DNA of 64,000 bases. Source: Neoarius graeffei. Taxonomy: Eukaryota; Chordata; Actinopteri; Siluriformes; Ariidae. The stretch is taken from the NCBI RefSeq assembly GCF_027579695.1, contig NC_083587.1, positions 50,681,021 through 50,745,020 of the forward strand, in the 5' to 3' direction. Position numbers and translations under genes: made by a program. Numbering within the stretch: position 1 is the stretch's first letter; every line of letters begins with the position of its first letter. A model generated the notes under the pieces. It worked only from the letters and a program-made list of their open reading frames with translations, was not told the DNA's origin and did not search any database. Below, piece by piece: positions 22,676 through 34,654 of this stretch.

Positions 22676-23902
22676 GGACCTAATCACTTGTTCAGCCTCG
22701 CCTCCGGACGGAGTTATGTAATTACTGATGCCTGAGAGGGCGGGGACGTGAATTCATGGCCCGACTTCCTGCTGTAAACTCCTGTCAGAGGCGCGTCATG
22801 AATTCTGGACCTACCGACTTTTTTATATTGTGAAAATACGGGACTTTTATATAATGTGAAAATACGGGATATTTTCGGGAAAATAAAAAAACGAGAAGAC
22901 AGCGGGAAATAAGTCAAAATAAGGGATTTCCCAGGAAAAACGGGAGGGTTGACAGGTATGCACTGAAGTCCACTCGATCCTTGTTTACCGTCAATGGATC
23001 GGTCACTCGTCAAACAGTCCACCAGAATCCGAGTAGGGAATGGCTGAGTGTAGCTGTCAGTCAGACACAAGTTAGCCAATGGGAATGCATTCCTGGACAG
23101 CCCACCCACACGTGAAGTTTGTGCCAAAACCGCAAGCAAAAAGTCAGGGAGCGCAAACGAGAAAGCTGGAATCGCAACCAAAATAAATTACGTCAAACAA
23201 AACTGAGAAAGACGCGGAACAAAAATAAAAGGTTTCTGAAGAGTAATAGACTGATATTTTGCACGATTACACGAATAATTTGTTTGCCAGTCTAAAATAA
23301 ATTGACTTTTTTTCTTTTTTTGTATTTTGATTTGTCGTTTTTGTTTGATATTTCAAAAGTATTGTATGAACATTTTGGCACAAAATTGATTCCATACGGT
23401 TTCCCCCACAGTCCAAAGACATGCGGTTAGGTTAATATGGGACGGTCTTGGGCTGAGGTGCCCTTGAGCGAGGCACCGAACTCCCTACTGCTCCCCAGGC
23501 GCTGTTAGCATGGCTGCCCACTGCTCTGGGTGTGTGTGTGCTCATTGCTCACGTGTGTATTCACTGCTTCAGATGGGTTAAATGCAGAGAGGAAATTTCA
23601 CAAGTGTGTGATGAATAAAGTTGAGCTTTCTTTCTTTTCTTCTTCTTTCATTACATGCCAAGTTTCTATAGTAACAGTTCATTCACAGGGACGGAAGCTC
23701 TGCATCATGGCTTGAATGCTATTTAAAAAAGCAAAGTGTGTAGTTATTGATATGGTGACGTTTTCTGTAAGGAGATTATTTAACATTTATGGAAGGAGTC
23801 TCTTGTGTCAGTGCTTCGTAAGTCTTTTTTTTTTTCCAAATAGAAGTCTTTGTACTTTTATCTGTACCATGATGAGCTATGTTTTTATTATTATTATTAT
23901 TA

Positions 23903-24273
23903 TCTCATCTCATCTCAAGCCGCTTTATCCTGTTCTACAGGGTCGCAGGCGAGCTGGAGCCTATCCCAGCTGACTACGGGTGAAAGGCGGGGTACACCCT
24001 GGACAAGTCGCCAGGTCATCACAGGGCTGACACATAGACACAGACAGCCATTCACACTCACATTCACACCTACGCTCAATTTAGAGTCACCAGTTAGCCT
24101 AACCTGCATGTCTTTGGACTGTGGGGGAAACCGGAGCACCCGGAGGAAACCCACGTGGACACGGGGAGAACATGCAAACTCCGCACAGAAAGGCCCTCGC
24201 CGGCCACGGGGCTCGAACCCGGACCTTCTTGCTGTGAGGCGACAGCGCTAACCACTACACCACCGTGCCGCCC
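23903..24273 (-). mobile_element. tRNA-derived SINE, copy 4
   Basis: Full-length minus-strand copy beginning (ctcat)n and ending accaccgtgccgcc, inserted next to a (TTA)n tract. The TSD was not resolved. Confidence 0.9.
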
Positions 24274-24605
24274 CGCATATTGTTCTCCTGAGAGTAAATT
24301 ATTTCAAGGCTTTGTACATCCTTTCAACTGTGCTATTTTATATATTTTACAATAGATAATTCTTGTTAAAGAAAATACAGAAATAAAACTAGCTAATGAA
24401 AAAGTAGCGTAATGTTTGTAATCTCAATAACGTAATCGCAAGGGTGGCATCGTGACATTTTTTCAATCACTGCTACTGCACAAGCTGCACAGGCTGTCTT
24501 TTTATTTCGACAAATATTAAGACGCTGCAGCGAGGACGTTTTAACAGTCAGCAAACAAGTTGCGAATGACGTCAATTGTGTCAGTGTTTGTGTTAAAGGA
24601 ACAGT

Positions 24606-25306
24606 CCACCATACTTCCATAATGAAATATGCTCTTATCTGAATTGAGACGAGCTGCTCCGTACCTCTCCAAGCTTTGCGCGACCTCCCAGTCAGTCAGA
24701 CGAAGTCAGACGCGCTGTCACTCCTGTTAGCAATGTAGCTAGGCTCAGTATGGCCAATGGTATTTTTTGGGGCTGTAGTTAGATGCGACCAAACTCTTCC
24801 GCGTTTTTCCTGTTTACATAGGTTTATATGGCCAGTGACATGAAACAAGTTCAGTTACACAAATTGAAACGTAGCGATTTTCTATGCTATGGAAAGTGCG
24901 CACTATAATGACAGGCGTACTAACACCTTCTGCGCGCTTCGGCAGTGCATTGATACGGAGCTCAGATATCAATGCGCTGCCGAAGCGCGCAGAAGGTGTT
25001 AGTACGCCTGTCATTATAGTGCGCACTTTCCATAGCATAGAAAATCGCTACGTTTCAATTTGTGTAACTGAACTTGTTTCATGTCACTGGTCATATAAAC
25101 CTATGTAAACAGGAAAAACGCGGAAGAGTTTGGTCGCATCTAACTACAGCCCCAAAAAATACCATTGGCCATGCTGAGCCTAGCTACATTGCTAACAGGA
25201 GTGACAGCGCGTCTGACTGACTGGGAAGTCGCGCAAAGCTCGGACAGGTACGGAGCAGCTCGTCTCAATTCAGATAAGAGCATATTTCATTATGGAAGTA
25301 CGGTGG
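24606..25306. repeat. 700-bp near-perfect palindrome (foldback element)
   Basis: Two arms of about 345 bp are separated by only about 13 bp (24955-24967). The outer ends ccaccatacttccataatg and cattatggaagtacggtgg pair, as do the innermost gcattgat and atcaatgc. Arms differ by a few substitutions and about 10 bp of indels. The same 74-residue frame is therefore read on both strands (24814-25038 and 24884-25108), a symmetry artefact. TTAA occurs near both ends but the ends are not symmetric there. Confidence 0.93.
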
Positions 25307-26212
25307 TTAAGCGTTTCTACACTGTTTTAACAAACAACCCGTCAGAAGTTTGTTTTACAAATATACTGTACAAAATGTTACAATAGTAAAGGATAGAAGA
25401 TGCACTTCTTTCTGAAATATGTGTGTTTCAAGGGCAGTTCACCTCTGGCCCAGGTGCAGAACTCGCTCACCCATGAACAGTCTCATAAATGACGTTTCAA
25501 ATCTCTCAGACTTAAGGTGACACCCTGAAATAAAGCCCTAATGAAAGGCCGTTCGGGGGAGCAGAGGGAGAAACGAAGGCGAGAAGGGAACAGTGGTGAA
25601 GAGGAGGGGTGCAGAACGAATAATAACCCCTCTCTGAGTAATCAGCACTCGTGCAATTGGTCACGTGAGACATTCCAGGGCTTGTTTTTGTTTTTTGTTG
25701 GGCTTTTTTTTTTTCCTAGGAAAATAAAGCCATTCATCAAGACATCAATAAAAATATGGGGCTTAGATGATTATAGTGTTTGAATAGCATCCGGCCCCGC
25801 TCGTAAATAATAGCCACCTCTGCTCGAATTAATTAGAATTAGAATGCAGATAATGCGCATGCTCTTTTTATTGCTGGGACCTGAATCAATTTTACAGTCT
25901 TATTCAGACCCTGAGCAAGGTCAGGCAAAGTTGTTGGGACGAATCAGCACCTTGTAAAACAATATTTCTGTGATCAGCATTCACTGTGCAGGTTAGGGTG
26001 AGAAATGAAGAGATATATTAGCTATCAGCGGGTCTGGAGTTGGAGTTTAGGTGTAATTTTGGTTGCTTGCTGAGATAAGCACGAAGGACACCTTGGCTCT
26101 GAATAATATTTTACAGATAATTCGATTACGGTCGTTTTCATTAACGCTTCATCAGACATACTGTTTTAACACATGAATCTAATTTTTGTTTCGGTTTTTG
26201 TGTGACAGACTT
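25307..26212. other. Unique sequence, no gene seen
   Basis: Repeat-free apart from poly-T tracts. The block 25790-26100 is complex and could be conserved non-coding DNA. No evidence either way. Confidence 0.4.
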
Positions 26213-26214
26213 CT

Positions 26215-26900
26215 AACAGTTATTCCACTCAATCTCGTCGTACATGAGCTGATAGTACGCGCCTCGTCGGCTATAAGCCATGTACGACCAGATTGAGTGG
26301 AATAACTGTTTGATTCTATCCACGTTCACTGGGTTTTGAGAAACAGAGCATTTTTATTGTTATTTTTTGCCAAGTCGATAAATAAAAACTTTATACAAAC
26401 TGTCCAACAAGATAATTTCCGCTAAGAATGTAAACAAACCGCCGAAATGACCGAAGCAATTTGTGAAAAATGCTATAATAATAATAATTCTTGAAAAATA
26501 AAAAAAAGATACGTTCTTACCATCAAATACTTTAATTCCATATTTTGTTGCGCTTTTTTTGTACTTTTTGGGGTTTTCTTCTTCTTCTTTAGGGTTTTTT
26601 TTCGTGGTTGGCAAACCAACTTAAATGTGCATTACCGCCACCTACTGGGCTGGAGTGAGGAACAGGAGCTATTGGGACGAGGGGGAACTATTCTTTTAGC
26701 TATTTCCGTTTCTTTTAAATACTTGATAACAATTTTTGGGGTTTTGTTTTCAAGTAGAGTTTGTATTTCGTCCACAATTGGTTCAGCAACACGCGCCGCC
26801 ATTTTGTTTTTCTCTACTCACGGTATATGAGCTGATATCCTAGTAGTAGAGTAGCCAATCAGAGCACGCGATTGCTCATATCCAGTGAATATGGACAGAT
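26215..26900 (+). mobile_element. Family-A element, copy A, with 5' hairpin
   Basis: It starts with a hairpin of 32-bp arms (aacagttattccactcaatc ... gattgagtggaataactgtt, 26215-26310). Then comes ttctatccacgttcactggg, whose near-inverse tccagtgaatatggacag closes the element at 26900. On the minus strand it keeps a broken first-exon-like frame starting MAARVAEPIVDEIQTLLENK and ending ATKYGIKVFDG at a GTAAG donor. The frame is split by a 155-bp retroposon. Other copies: 30476, 43924 (reverse) and 62471. Confidence 0.75.
26578..26732 (-). mobile_element. 155-bp retroposon with (AAG)n tail in copy A
   Basis: A perfect 13-bp TSD, tttttggggtttt, lies at 26565-26577 and 26733-26745. The minus strand reads ...agtaggtggcggtaatgcac ... 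ccctaaagaagaagaag. The body is shared with 63277-63444. Confidence 0.85.

Positions 26901-26973
<73 letters not shown>
26901..26973. repeat. (GATA)n microsatellite
   Basis: About 18 units directly abutting the right end of element copy A. Confidence 0.95.
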
Positions 26974-27902
26974 GGTACATGCTTTGCTTTTTCCCCCATC
27001 TCGAAAGTTTAGTGAACATTTGAATTTTGACTATCAACTGCACGCCTTTCCACCATTTCTCTCTATCTCTTGCTTTTTCCTCTCTTTCTCTCTCTCTCTT
27101 TCGGAGTAAAGCTGTCAGATGAGACAACAATAGAGCTATTCCACTTCTCTGCAATACCTTTGTAGTTCCTCCAATACTTTAGAGAATGGATTTAACATGG
27201 CTTTGCCTGGTTCAGGCGACAAAGTCCCCAAATCTTCCTATCTCCTCACCTCATTTCCATTTTTGACACTAGTGCAGGATCGTGTTTTTTTTTTTTTAAC
27301 CTCCCCCCCTTCCTCCTGACTGACTGACTGACTAGATTTCCTTCTTTCCAGTAGCAATGACAGTCAGAAATCCTGTTTGCTTATTAAGCTTTCATAAATA
27401 AGCCTGTAATCTAAACAACAAACAGCGAAATCATAATTAGCACAATTAGCCCGAGACATAACACATCACTTTTATTTATTTATTTTTGGTAGCAGGATGC
27501 TGTTCTTACTCACCAGGTCTTCTTCATTGAAAGAGCGAGATAAAACTTCTTACAATGTACTGAACTGAAATTGCTGTGGGTTTTTTTTTTCTCTCTACTA
27601 AGCATTTCGGTGACCCTGAAGGTCCCAGAAATGAGCGCATCTGTCGCTTAATTACATGTTTTCTCGCTCCTTGTTGAACTCTGTACCTCTGTTCGTTCTG
27701 CAGCTGAATCTTGATTATGATTTCTGTGATACTGTATAAAAGACGCCAGGATTTCAGAGGAACATAGCGAGGATTAATCTCTGCCACAGATGCAGTTTTC
27801 TTCCTTTGGATACCCGACCACATTTAAAAGGCACATTTAGCGATGGATAATCCGTAATTTTTTGCAGATTTTTAGCATCCAGGTTATTAAAGGATTGAAG
27901 CA

Positions 27903-27904
<2 letters not shown>
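26974..27904. other. Unique sequence, no gene seen
   Basis: Repeat-free apart from CT-rich and poly-T tracts; nothing recognisable. Confidence 0.4.
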
Positions 27905-27940
<36 letters not shown>

Positions 27941-27943
<3 letters not shown>

Positions 27944-28542
27944 TGATTCCACGCTTATGGGTACTGAAATGGGGACATGAACTTATTTTTAAAAATTCAC
28001 CTAAAGCCATTTCTTTTTTTTTACCATCAGGTCACAAAACATGTAATCTTTAATGAATGATATGTTAAAAGATAACTTTAATTTTCTGAGATGTAATAAA
28101 AACATATTTATATGCCAAAGTCAGAACGTAACAGAAGTGTTGTGGACATATATATTCTCAATTTTAACAATGTAGAATTACTTTTTGAAACATAGGAAGG
28201 TGATGTTTTAGCAAATATAATTAATAAACATGTGTAGTAGAATAAACATACACATTCTTTCAATAAGATTAACATGGTATAGAGCTAGATTGTAATTAAT
28301 TTGTAACAGACGCGAGATGGACAATCGTAACAGAAGTAATGGAACAGACATCATTTTGGAACTCATAGGCTCGACTTTGGCATATAAATATGTTTTTATT
28401 ACATCTCAGAAAATTAAAGTTATCTTTTAACATATCATTCATTAAAGATTACATGTTTTGTGACCTGATGGTAAAAAAAGAAATGGTTTTAGGTGAATAA
28501 GTTCATGTCCCCATTTGAGTACCCATAAGCGTGGAATCACTC
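27941..28542 (+). mobile_element. Foldback MITE in (TA)n, copy 1
   Basis: Ends gagtgattccacgcttatgg and ccataagcgtggaatcactc are inverted, and arms of about 190 bp extend to tttggcatataaatatgttt on both sides. It sits inside an (AT)n tract (27905-27940 on the left, a short tatatata on the right). A 10-bp tttttaaaaa block is present in the left arm only. No ORF is present. Confidence 0.9.
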
Positions 28543-28891
28543 ATATATATATAGGAGCAACCTTGTGTTCAGCACCACCGCTACCCAGAATCCTCCCCGA
28601 AAAGTGCCTCAAGCTTTCTCTGTGCTGCTCCTAAATGGCCTGAACTTTGCTGGAATATTCCAGAGTGCCAGACTCACCTGTCTTAAAAGTTTGCAGCACC
28701 TGTCAGCTGTCAAGTGGCCGGGGATTTCTCCATGGGTCTTACGCTGGTCTTTCATATCATGGCTCATTAAAGCGCAGCCTGGGCAATGGGCGTATTTACA
28801 TATGGGCTAGCAGGAGGTTTTAATTTGCACTGGTACGGAGCGTGACCGGAACTGAAGAGCACACTGCCACAAAATGACTTTTCCTCACTTG

Positions 28892-28949
<58 letters not shown>

Positions 28950-29340
28950 CTTGTTCCTTGCTCCGCTTAGAAAACACCAAGCTGGGTCTAATTGCCTGAG
29001 CTGGGGCACAAAAGATGGAGACGGTGAACCTTTTCCGTGGTACCCTGGAGGCCAAATCTGCCCCGTTCGCCTGCTTTCTCATTGGTCCTGGGGATTCTTC
29101 TGAGATTTGATTTTACAGCATATGGCTTCGTCATTAACCCTTTCAAAAATGTCTGGAATTCTCCTTTTTAAAATGATTTTTGCACGACACCTTTATGCTT
29201 TTTTTATGCTTTTCTGACATCTTTTGCTTTTAGTGTGAAGTGCAGAGGGACTCATTGTAATAATAATAACAACAATAAAAAGTGTTGCCAGGCAAAACAA
29301 ACCTTGCCCGGTAGCACTTATGATGAATATGAAGGAAGAT
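28543..29340. other. Unique sequence with long (CA)n tract
   Basis: The (CA)n tract spans 28894-28948. The rest has no repeat partner or plausible exon. Confidence 0.45.
28894..28948. repeat. (CA)n microsatellite
   Basis: About 27 perfect units. Confidence 0.95.
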
Positions 29341-29723
29341 CTCATCTCATCTCATCTCATTATCTGTAGCCGCTTTATCCTGTTCTACAGGGTCGCAGGC
29401 GAGCTGGAGCCTATCCCAGCTGACTACGGGCGAAAGGCGGGGTACACCCTGGACAAGTCGCCAGGTCATCACAGGGCTGACACATAGACACAGACAACCA
29501 TTCACACTCACATTCACACCTACGCTCAATTTAGAGTCACCAGTTAACCTAACCTGCATGTCTTTGGACTGTGGGGGAAACCGGAGCACCCGGAGGAAAC
29601 CCACGCGGACACGGGGAGAACATGCAAACTTCGCACAGAAAGGCTCTCGCCGGCCACGGGGCTCGAACCCGGACCTTCTTGCTGTGAGGCGACAGCGCTA
29701 ACCACTACACCACCGTGCCGCCC
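29341..29723 (-). mobile_element. tRNA-derived SINE, copy 5
   Basis: Full-length minus-strand copy from (ctcat)n to accaccgtgccgccc. The TSD was not resolved. Confidence 0.92.
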
Positions 29724-30475
29724 AAGTATATTATTATATATAATATAATAATTATATAAAGTATATAATCACAGAAGTATATTATTATAAGTATTATTAT
29801 ATTATTCTACTCTTACCTCTTACAGTTTTCCAAACTGAAACCTCCGAACCGAGGCTGACATACACACGCTGTCGCCATGACCCAAACTCTTATTTCCCGG
29901 AAATGGCCCGGCGCTAGAGCTCAGTGGAACGCACTTTCCCTCTGTAATAAGCATAAACATGTCTGAAAGCGATTTCTTTAGTCTAGTCCATTTATTTCGA
30001 ATGGTGACCCGAATTGTGTACGTTCACCGGCCATTTTAATCGGAACACGTGTATGCGCAGTGCGTGACTGTTACACTCTTACAGCACGATGACAGAGTGG
30101 CTAGCGCCTCTATATGAGGCAGTAGCCACAACAAAAATGATTTTGACCTTTTTGGTGACCTTGACCGGATGACCCTCAAAATGTTGGAGGTTCTATTTGA
30201 GACCAATGCCCATCTATCCTGAAAGTTTCATGAAGATTGGTCCAGCCGTTTTCCCATAATATCGTTAACTAAAAAACAAACAAACAAAGAAACCTCGCCC
30301 CCTGGTGGACTCCGTCCCGGGTGAAGTAATAATAATTGGATTCATAACCAAATGTTGCGGGTGTCTACACTGGATATTAAAGGGTAAAGGGTTCTTTCAT
30401 GGTTCTTTGGATAGGTAAGGGATAATAACAAGTGTCTTTTATAGGTTCTAATGGAAAGCCTATATTTAACAGTTA
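29724..30475. other. Repeat-derived spacer with a solo Tc1-family end
   Basis: At about 30022-30052, gttcaccggccattttaatc then ggaacac matches the terminal repeat of Tc1 family 1. No opposite end was found. The block 30130-30320 (tttcatgaagattggtccag, then aacaaacaaacaaag) resembles a dispersed repeat end. Confidence 0.4.
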
Positions 30476-31008
30476 TTCCATGAAATCGAGTCGTACATGA
30501 GCTGATAGCCGGCGAGGCGCGTAGTGACGATTTGGTTATAAGCCATGTATGAAGAGATTGAGATTGAGCAGAATAACTGTTTTATTCTATCCACATTCAC
30601 TGGATTTTGAGAAACAGAGCATTTTTATTTTTTGCAAATTTGATAAATAAAAACTTTATACAAAACTTCCGACAAAATCATTTCCGCTTAGAATGTAAAC
30701 AAACCGGCGAAATGACAGGAGCAATTTGTGAAAAGTGCAATAATAATAATAATAATAATAATAATAATTCTTGAAAAGTTAAAAAAAAAAGATACGTTCT
30801 CCATATTCCATATTTTGTTGCTTTTTTAAAATTTATTTTTGGAGGTTTTGTTTTCAAGTCCAGTTTTTATTTCGTCTTTGGTTGGTTCAACAACACGCTC
30901 CGCCATTTTGTTTTTCTCTACCCACGGTATATGAGCTGATATCCTAGTAGTGGCGTAGCCAATCAGAACGCGCGATTGCTCATATCCAGTGACTGTGGAT
31001 AGAATAAA
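30476..31008 (+). mobile_element. Family-A element, copy B
   Basis: It begins TTAA (30476-30479) and the hairpin, then tttattctatccacattcac, closing gtgactgtggatagaataaa. On the minus strand a decayed exon starts MAERVVEPTKDEIKTGLENK with a frameshift and stop. The retroposon present in copy A is absent. Confidence 0.75.
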
Positions 31009-31244
31009 GCCTGTTGTAGAGATGTGGCAAGGGCTAAATCCCTCAAAGGTTATTTTAAAGTGTATCCTGTTGCACTATTAAAGGGACAAACATCTGTCGC
31101 AAAGTTTCATAAAGTTGTTGAAACAACTTGTAAAATACTGTAGCAGTTGATTAGTAAAAAATTATTTGAGGAAAAATAGTGCAATTGTATCCCCAACATC
31201 TGGATTATTATTATTATTATTATTATTAATAAACAATTTCTGTA

Positions 31245-31621
31245 GGGGTGGCATGGTGGTGTAGTGGTTAGCGCTGTCGCCTCACAGCAAGAAGGTCCGG
31301 GTTCGAGCCCCGGGGTCGGCGAGGGCCTTTCTGTGCGGAGTTTGCATGTTCTCCCCGTGTCCGCGTGGGTTTCCTCCGGGTGCTCCGGTTTCCCCCACAG
31401 TCCAAAGACATGCAGGTTAGGTTAACTGGTGACTCTAAATTGACCGTAGGTGTGAATGTGAGTGTGAATGGTTGTCTGTGTCTATGTGTCAGCCCTGTGA
31501 TGACCTGGCGACTTGTCCAGGGTGTACCCCGCCTTTCGCCCGTAGTCAGCTGGGATAGGCTCCAGCTTGCCTGCGACCCTGTAGAACAGGATAAAGCGGC
31601 TACAGATAATGAGACGAGATG
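31245..31621 (+). mobile_element. tRNA-derived SINE, copy 6
   Basis: Perfect 13-bp TSD aacaatttctgta at 31232-31244 and 31622-31634. Full-length, next to a (TTA)n tract. Confidence 0.95.
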
Positions 31622-31634
31622 AACAATTTCTGTA

Positions 31635-33805
31635 TTTAACACAAAAAATCAAATGATGTCAGCCCTCAAGAAAAGTGTAAAAGGAAGCATACAGATGTAT
31701 AAGATTCTTCAAGGGTCCTTTGAATAGTAAAGGGATCTTAGCTTCCTCAAAAGATCCAACCTGAAGCCCTTGTTGTTACTGGGTTCTACGTAGAAACCTC
31801 ATGGGCTTCCCTCTAGACTCCTTCTCCATTTCTAGATTTACTGTTATAAGGCAGTATTACCAGCCTGAGTCTGTTCATCACTTGTTTCAAGGGTTAATAT
31901 TTGTTGAAAGCAAGATCGCTCTTAAAGCTACACCATCAAGTACCCATGTGTCAACATCCATCATGTATATTTTATCCCTCTCCATCCTTCTGACAACCAC
32001 AACACTGCCCACATACCAAGCACACACGCACGCTTTCTACCACCAATCTCCAGTGACGTGCTTGGCCCACAACTCGGCTCTCGCTGCTCTCCGTGCCGTA
32101 GCGGCGCTCCATCAGATCTGGTGTCTTTGGGGCAGACCAAAAGCAGCGCAGATTTTTTTGGAAAGCATATTGTCTCGTTCCACCATCTGTGCACGAGGAG
32201 AAGATGGTGGGAGAGGCGCCCGTTCTCCGTCTGCGGATCTGGACTGAGGCACTGCAAAGTGAACCTGAGACTAGGCTGCCTACGAGAGCTTAGCACCATC
32301 GATTCACACGTCCGCCAAACTCTACCATCACCGTACCAGAATGCAGCCATTTGGGCTCTTCACAAATCAGCCTGGTGCTTTCTCTGCTGGAAATGAGTGG
32401 ATTCTCTGAGGCATCGCCTTATGTTCAGATTTTTTACTATCATGTCAGAATCATTGTGTGGTAAGATCTTGGTTGGTATTGGGGTTTTTTTCCTCGCTTT
32501 TGCCGGTTCCCTGCATATGGATCTCAACCGCAAGTGTTTGGCCTAATTGAAGGGTCTAGCTGTATTTTCTTTATGCTTTTGAGCAGGGAGCTGAGTAAAT
32601 GCATTGGAGAACAAGGTGTGTGTGTGTGTGTTTTAGCAATGTCTTCGTCCCATGTAGGCCGTCGGCTGGTTCAGCTGCTCCTTGGCTGTGATACTAATAC
32701 AGAGCAGATTGGTGCAGATCTGCAGCCCTTGTTGTTTGATCTTTCCTCCTCGCCCAGCACACGCTGGCACCTTCCACCCCTGCCTCACCGCATGGTGCAG
32801 GCAGAACTGGCATGGCATCAACCCGCCTGCCAGTCTTCTTCTTCTTCTTACTCTCTTGGTTTCCCCCTCCTCCCTTCTTCTGCCATGCCGTACTTGTTCC
32901 CTCGTGGTTGTGAATTTACAAGAGCTAAGTTAGCCTAATCACAACAGGCATCTTCGAATTTGCACAGGAAAGAGAAATGCCATATGTTCACCTTGACGTT
33001 TGAGGTTGGACTTCACAGTAACATTCTGGTACATTTTTTGAAACCTGTTCATTTTTGTTCAACGATATAACAGCTGCTAATCTTCTCCTAACTAACTTAA
33101 ATATCGAGAAGAAAGCAGTCGTGATACTAAAGGAGGCAACACTCAAGAAAGAAGGTACTAAACTGAAACGGTGCTTGTCAGTGATGTGGAAACGCCTCCA
33201 GAACCTTGGACTAACGTTTACAATGTATCCTTGATGTGGGAAAATGAATGTAGCATGCCTAAGGACCATGGTACCCTTGAGCAACACGACTAAGTGCACT
33301 TCATTTACCTTACCATGTTTCTGATTCTGATTGAGAGTCCACTGGGCAAGCTCGTTTCGCAGGAGTCTTTGGTCATTGGTCAGGTTCGCTGGCTGCCAGT
33401 TGTGGTGGCGGAGCTCCAGTGGCCCCGAGTTTGACCAGCAGAGTTTCTCTGACCTTGATTCACCATGTGTCTGCCAGCCACTGATTGGGTGCAGCACCTG
33501 ATCACGTTTGGCATGTCTACCGCTTTCATCAATGGCAGGGAAGTTTGCTCTGGTTCTTTAAAGAAAGTATCTCGCAAATAAACAGATTGAGCTAAAGGTT
33601 GGTCCTTATGTCTGTCCTTTATAATTTTTTTTTTTTTAAAGCTGCATTTTGAATTTGTTCTTAACGATATAACCACTAAAGTGATGAAAACAGACGGGAC
33701 TATTTTTTGTCAGGGAGGTCGCCATAACTCCATCATGCGTGATGTCATTTTCCGCGAGCACAGCAGAGGTATACCGTACGAGTGCATGCTATACTAGCGT
33801 CAGCA
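31635..33805. other. Unique sequence, no gene seen
   Basis: Several frames of 110-170 codons occur by chance on both strands (for example 31801-32247, 32988-33497) with no domain-like sequence or supported splice structure. A possible exon cannot be excluded. Confidence 0.4.
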
Positions 33806-34207
33806 GGGTGAAGTATTCTGTCAGGGATGGTTGGAGACGGATGTAAGTGCAGAAGATCTTTATTATAAAGAAAAGTGCAAACAGGCAAACGGTCCAAATC
33901 GGCAGGCGTATGCTGTGAACGGTAAAACAGGCAAAAGGTCAAGCGAGGCACAAACAGAATATCGTAGACAGAAGCAGGGTCAAAAACGGAGAACAGGAAA
34001 CAGAAACCAGGAAATCAGTCAAGAAACAAGGCTCAGTAATGTGTCACTACAACGCGATACTTCGCAAAGTAAATCTGCATTCTGAGTCCTTATTTAGGCG
34101 CGCTGATTGCGACTTAATCCTGTGCAAGTGTGTCATTCACAGCGCGTACGAGTCAGTTTGGAGCATGTGCTGTCCAGAGAGCACCTGAGAATCCTTCTGT
34201 TGTGACA
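33806..34207. repeat. Dispersed repeat, possible solo-LTR-like
   Basis: It begins tgtcagggatggttggagac and ends gttgtgaca, so the termini are TG...CA with a short inverted repeat (tgtca/tgaca). It contains a related tgtaagtgcagaagatcttt start region shared with about 9220-9250. No matching 5-bp TSD was seen. Confidence 0.35.
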
Positions 34208-34654
34208 ACTAGACCATAGCTATAACTATATTATGGTCTAGCATGACTTCTCGGTCAGTTTGTTTGAATTTCTCCACAAAAATTACAGCAATGCAGGATT
34301 AGAAAAGGAATCAAAATAAAGTAGTGGCTAGTTTATGGGCTGTTTATTTTTTTAAAAATTACCTGCTTACCTTCCATCCGTTTGACGCGTGGCACGGTAT
34401 GCTGTCATGCGGAATCCTACGTCACGCAGCGCCACCCTCGTTTTCATCTTCTACGGTAATACATCCATATATCTGGTTCATCCAGGACGGCCACGCCCGG
34501 GGAAATGGCCCAACGGACTGATGTTACAACTTTAACATGTTTTTTAAGCTAAAGTCCGCTTAAATTTTTTTCATCGATTGTATTAATGTATAATGATGGC
34601 ATTTCATAACCCTGTAATTTCAAAATTTCCTGGTTCATCGCTTCAACTCTCAGT
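34208..34654. other. Spacer, no gene seen
   Basis: A small palindrome (gaccata...tatggtc) lies at about 34212-34238. Otherwise nothing recognisable. Confidence 0.4.

Larger units (their letters stand above)
21762..22960 (-). mobile_element. Nested DNA element with exact 8-bp TSD
   Basis: Ends catacctgtcaac and gttgacaggtatg are inverted and flanked by cactgaag at 21754-21761 and 22961-22968. Inside are a (GA)n(GATA)n tract at 22160-22218, an exon-like coding piece at 22404-22545 and a 112-bp hAT MITE. hAT-like by TSD length; the superfamily is otherwise unassigned. Confidence 0.82.
21239..23396. mobile_element. Long-armed foldback DNA element
   Basis: Inverted arms of about 470 bp (21239-21706 against about 22969-23396) begin tatggaatcaattttgtgcc. 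The flanking duplication is cggttt (21233-21238 and 23397-23402), only 6 bp. The left arm has an extra block of about 22 bp near 21600-21620 absent from the right. The centre holds a second hairpin (21710-21760) and a nested 1.2-kb element. Mirror-image ORFs at 21455-21709 and 22714-23181 reflect the symmetry and are not evidence of a gene. Confidence 0.88.
21109..23640 (+). mobile_element. SINE copy 3 (different 3' half), split by a 2.2-kb foldback element
   Basis: The head and core lie at 21109-21238 (gtagtggttagcacggtcgc ... tgggtgcaccggttt). They resume at 23397 with cggtttcccccacagtccaa and then a distinct 3' half (gggctgaggtgcccttgagc ... ataaagttgagc) ending in a (ttct)n tail. The 6 bp cggttt is duplicated at the break. 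This subfamily differs from the other seven copies beyond the shared core. Confidence 0.75.

Noticed and set aside
21455..23181. Pair of matching frames beginning MVAIPAFSFALPDF
   Set aside because: Mirror images in the two arms of the foldback element; no sign of selection as coding sequence.
24814..25108. Two matching 74-residue proteins on opposite strands
   Set aside because: Consequence of the palindrome at 24606-25306, not independent genes.
31801..33497. Overlapping frames of 110-170 codons
   Set aside because: No domain motif or supported splice structure; overlapping frames on both strands argue for chance.
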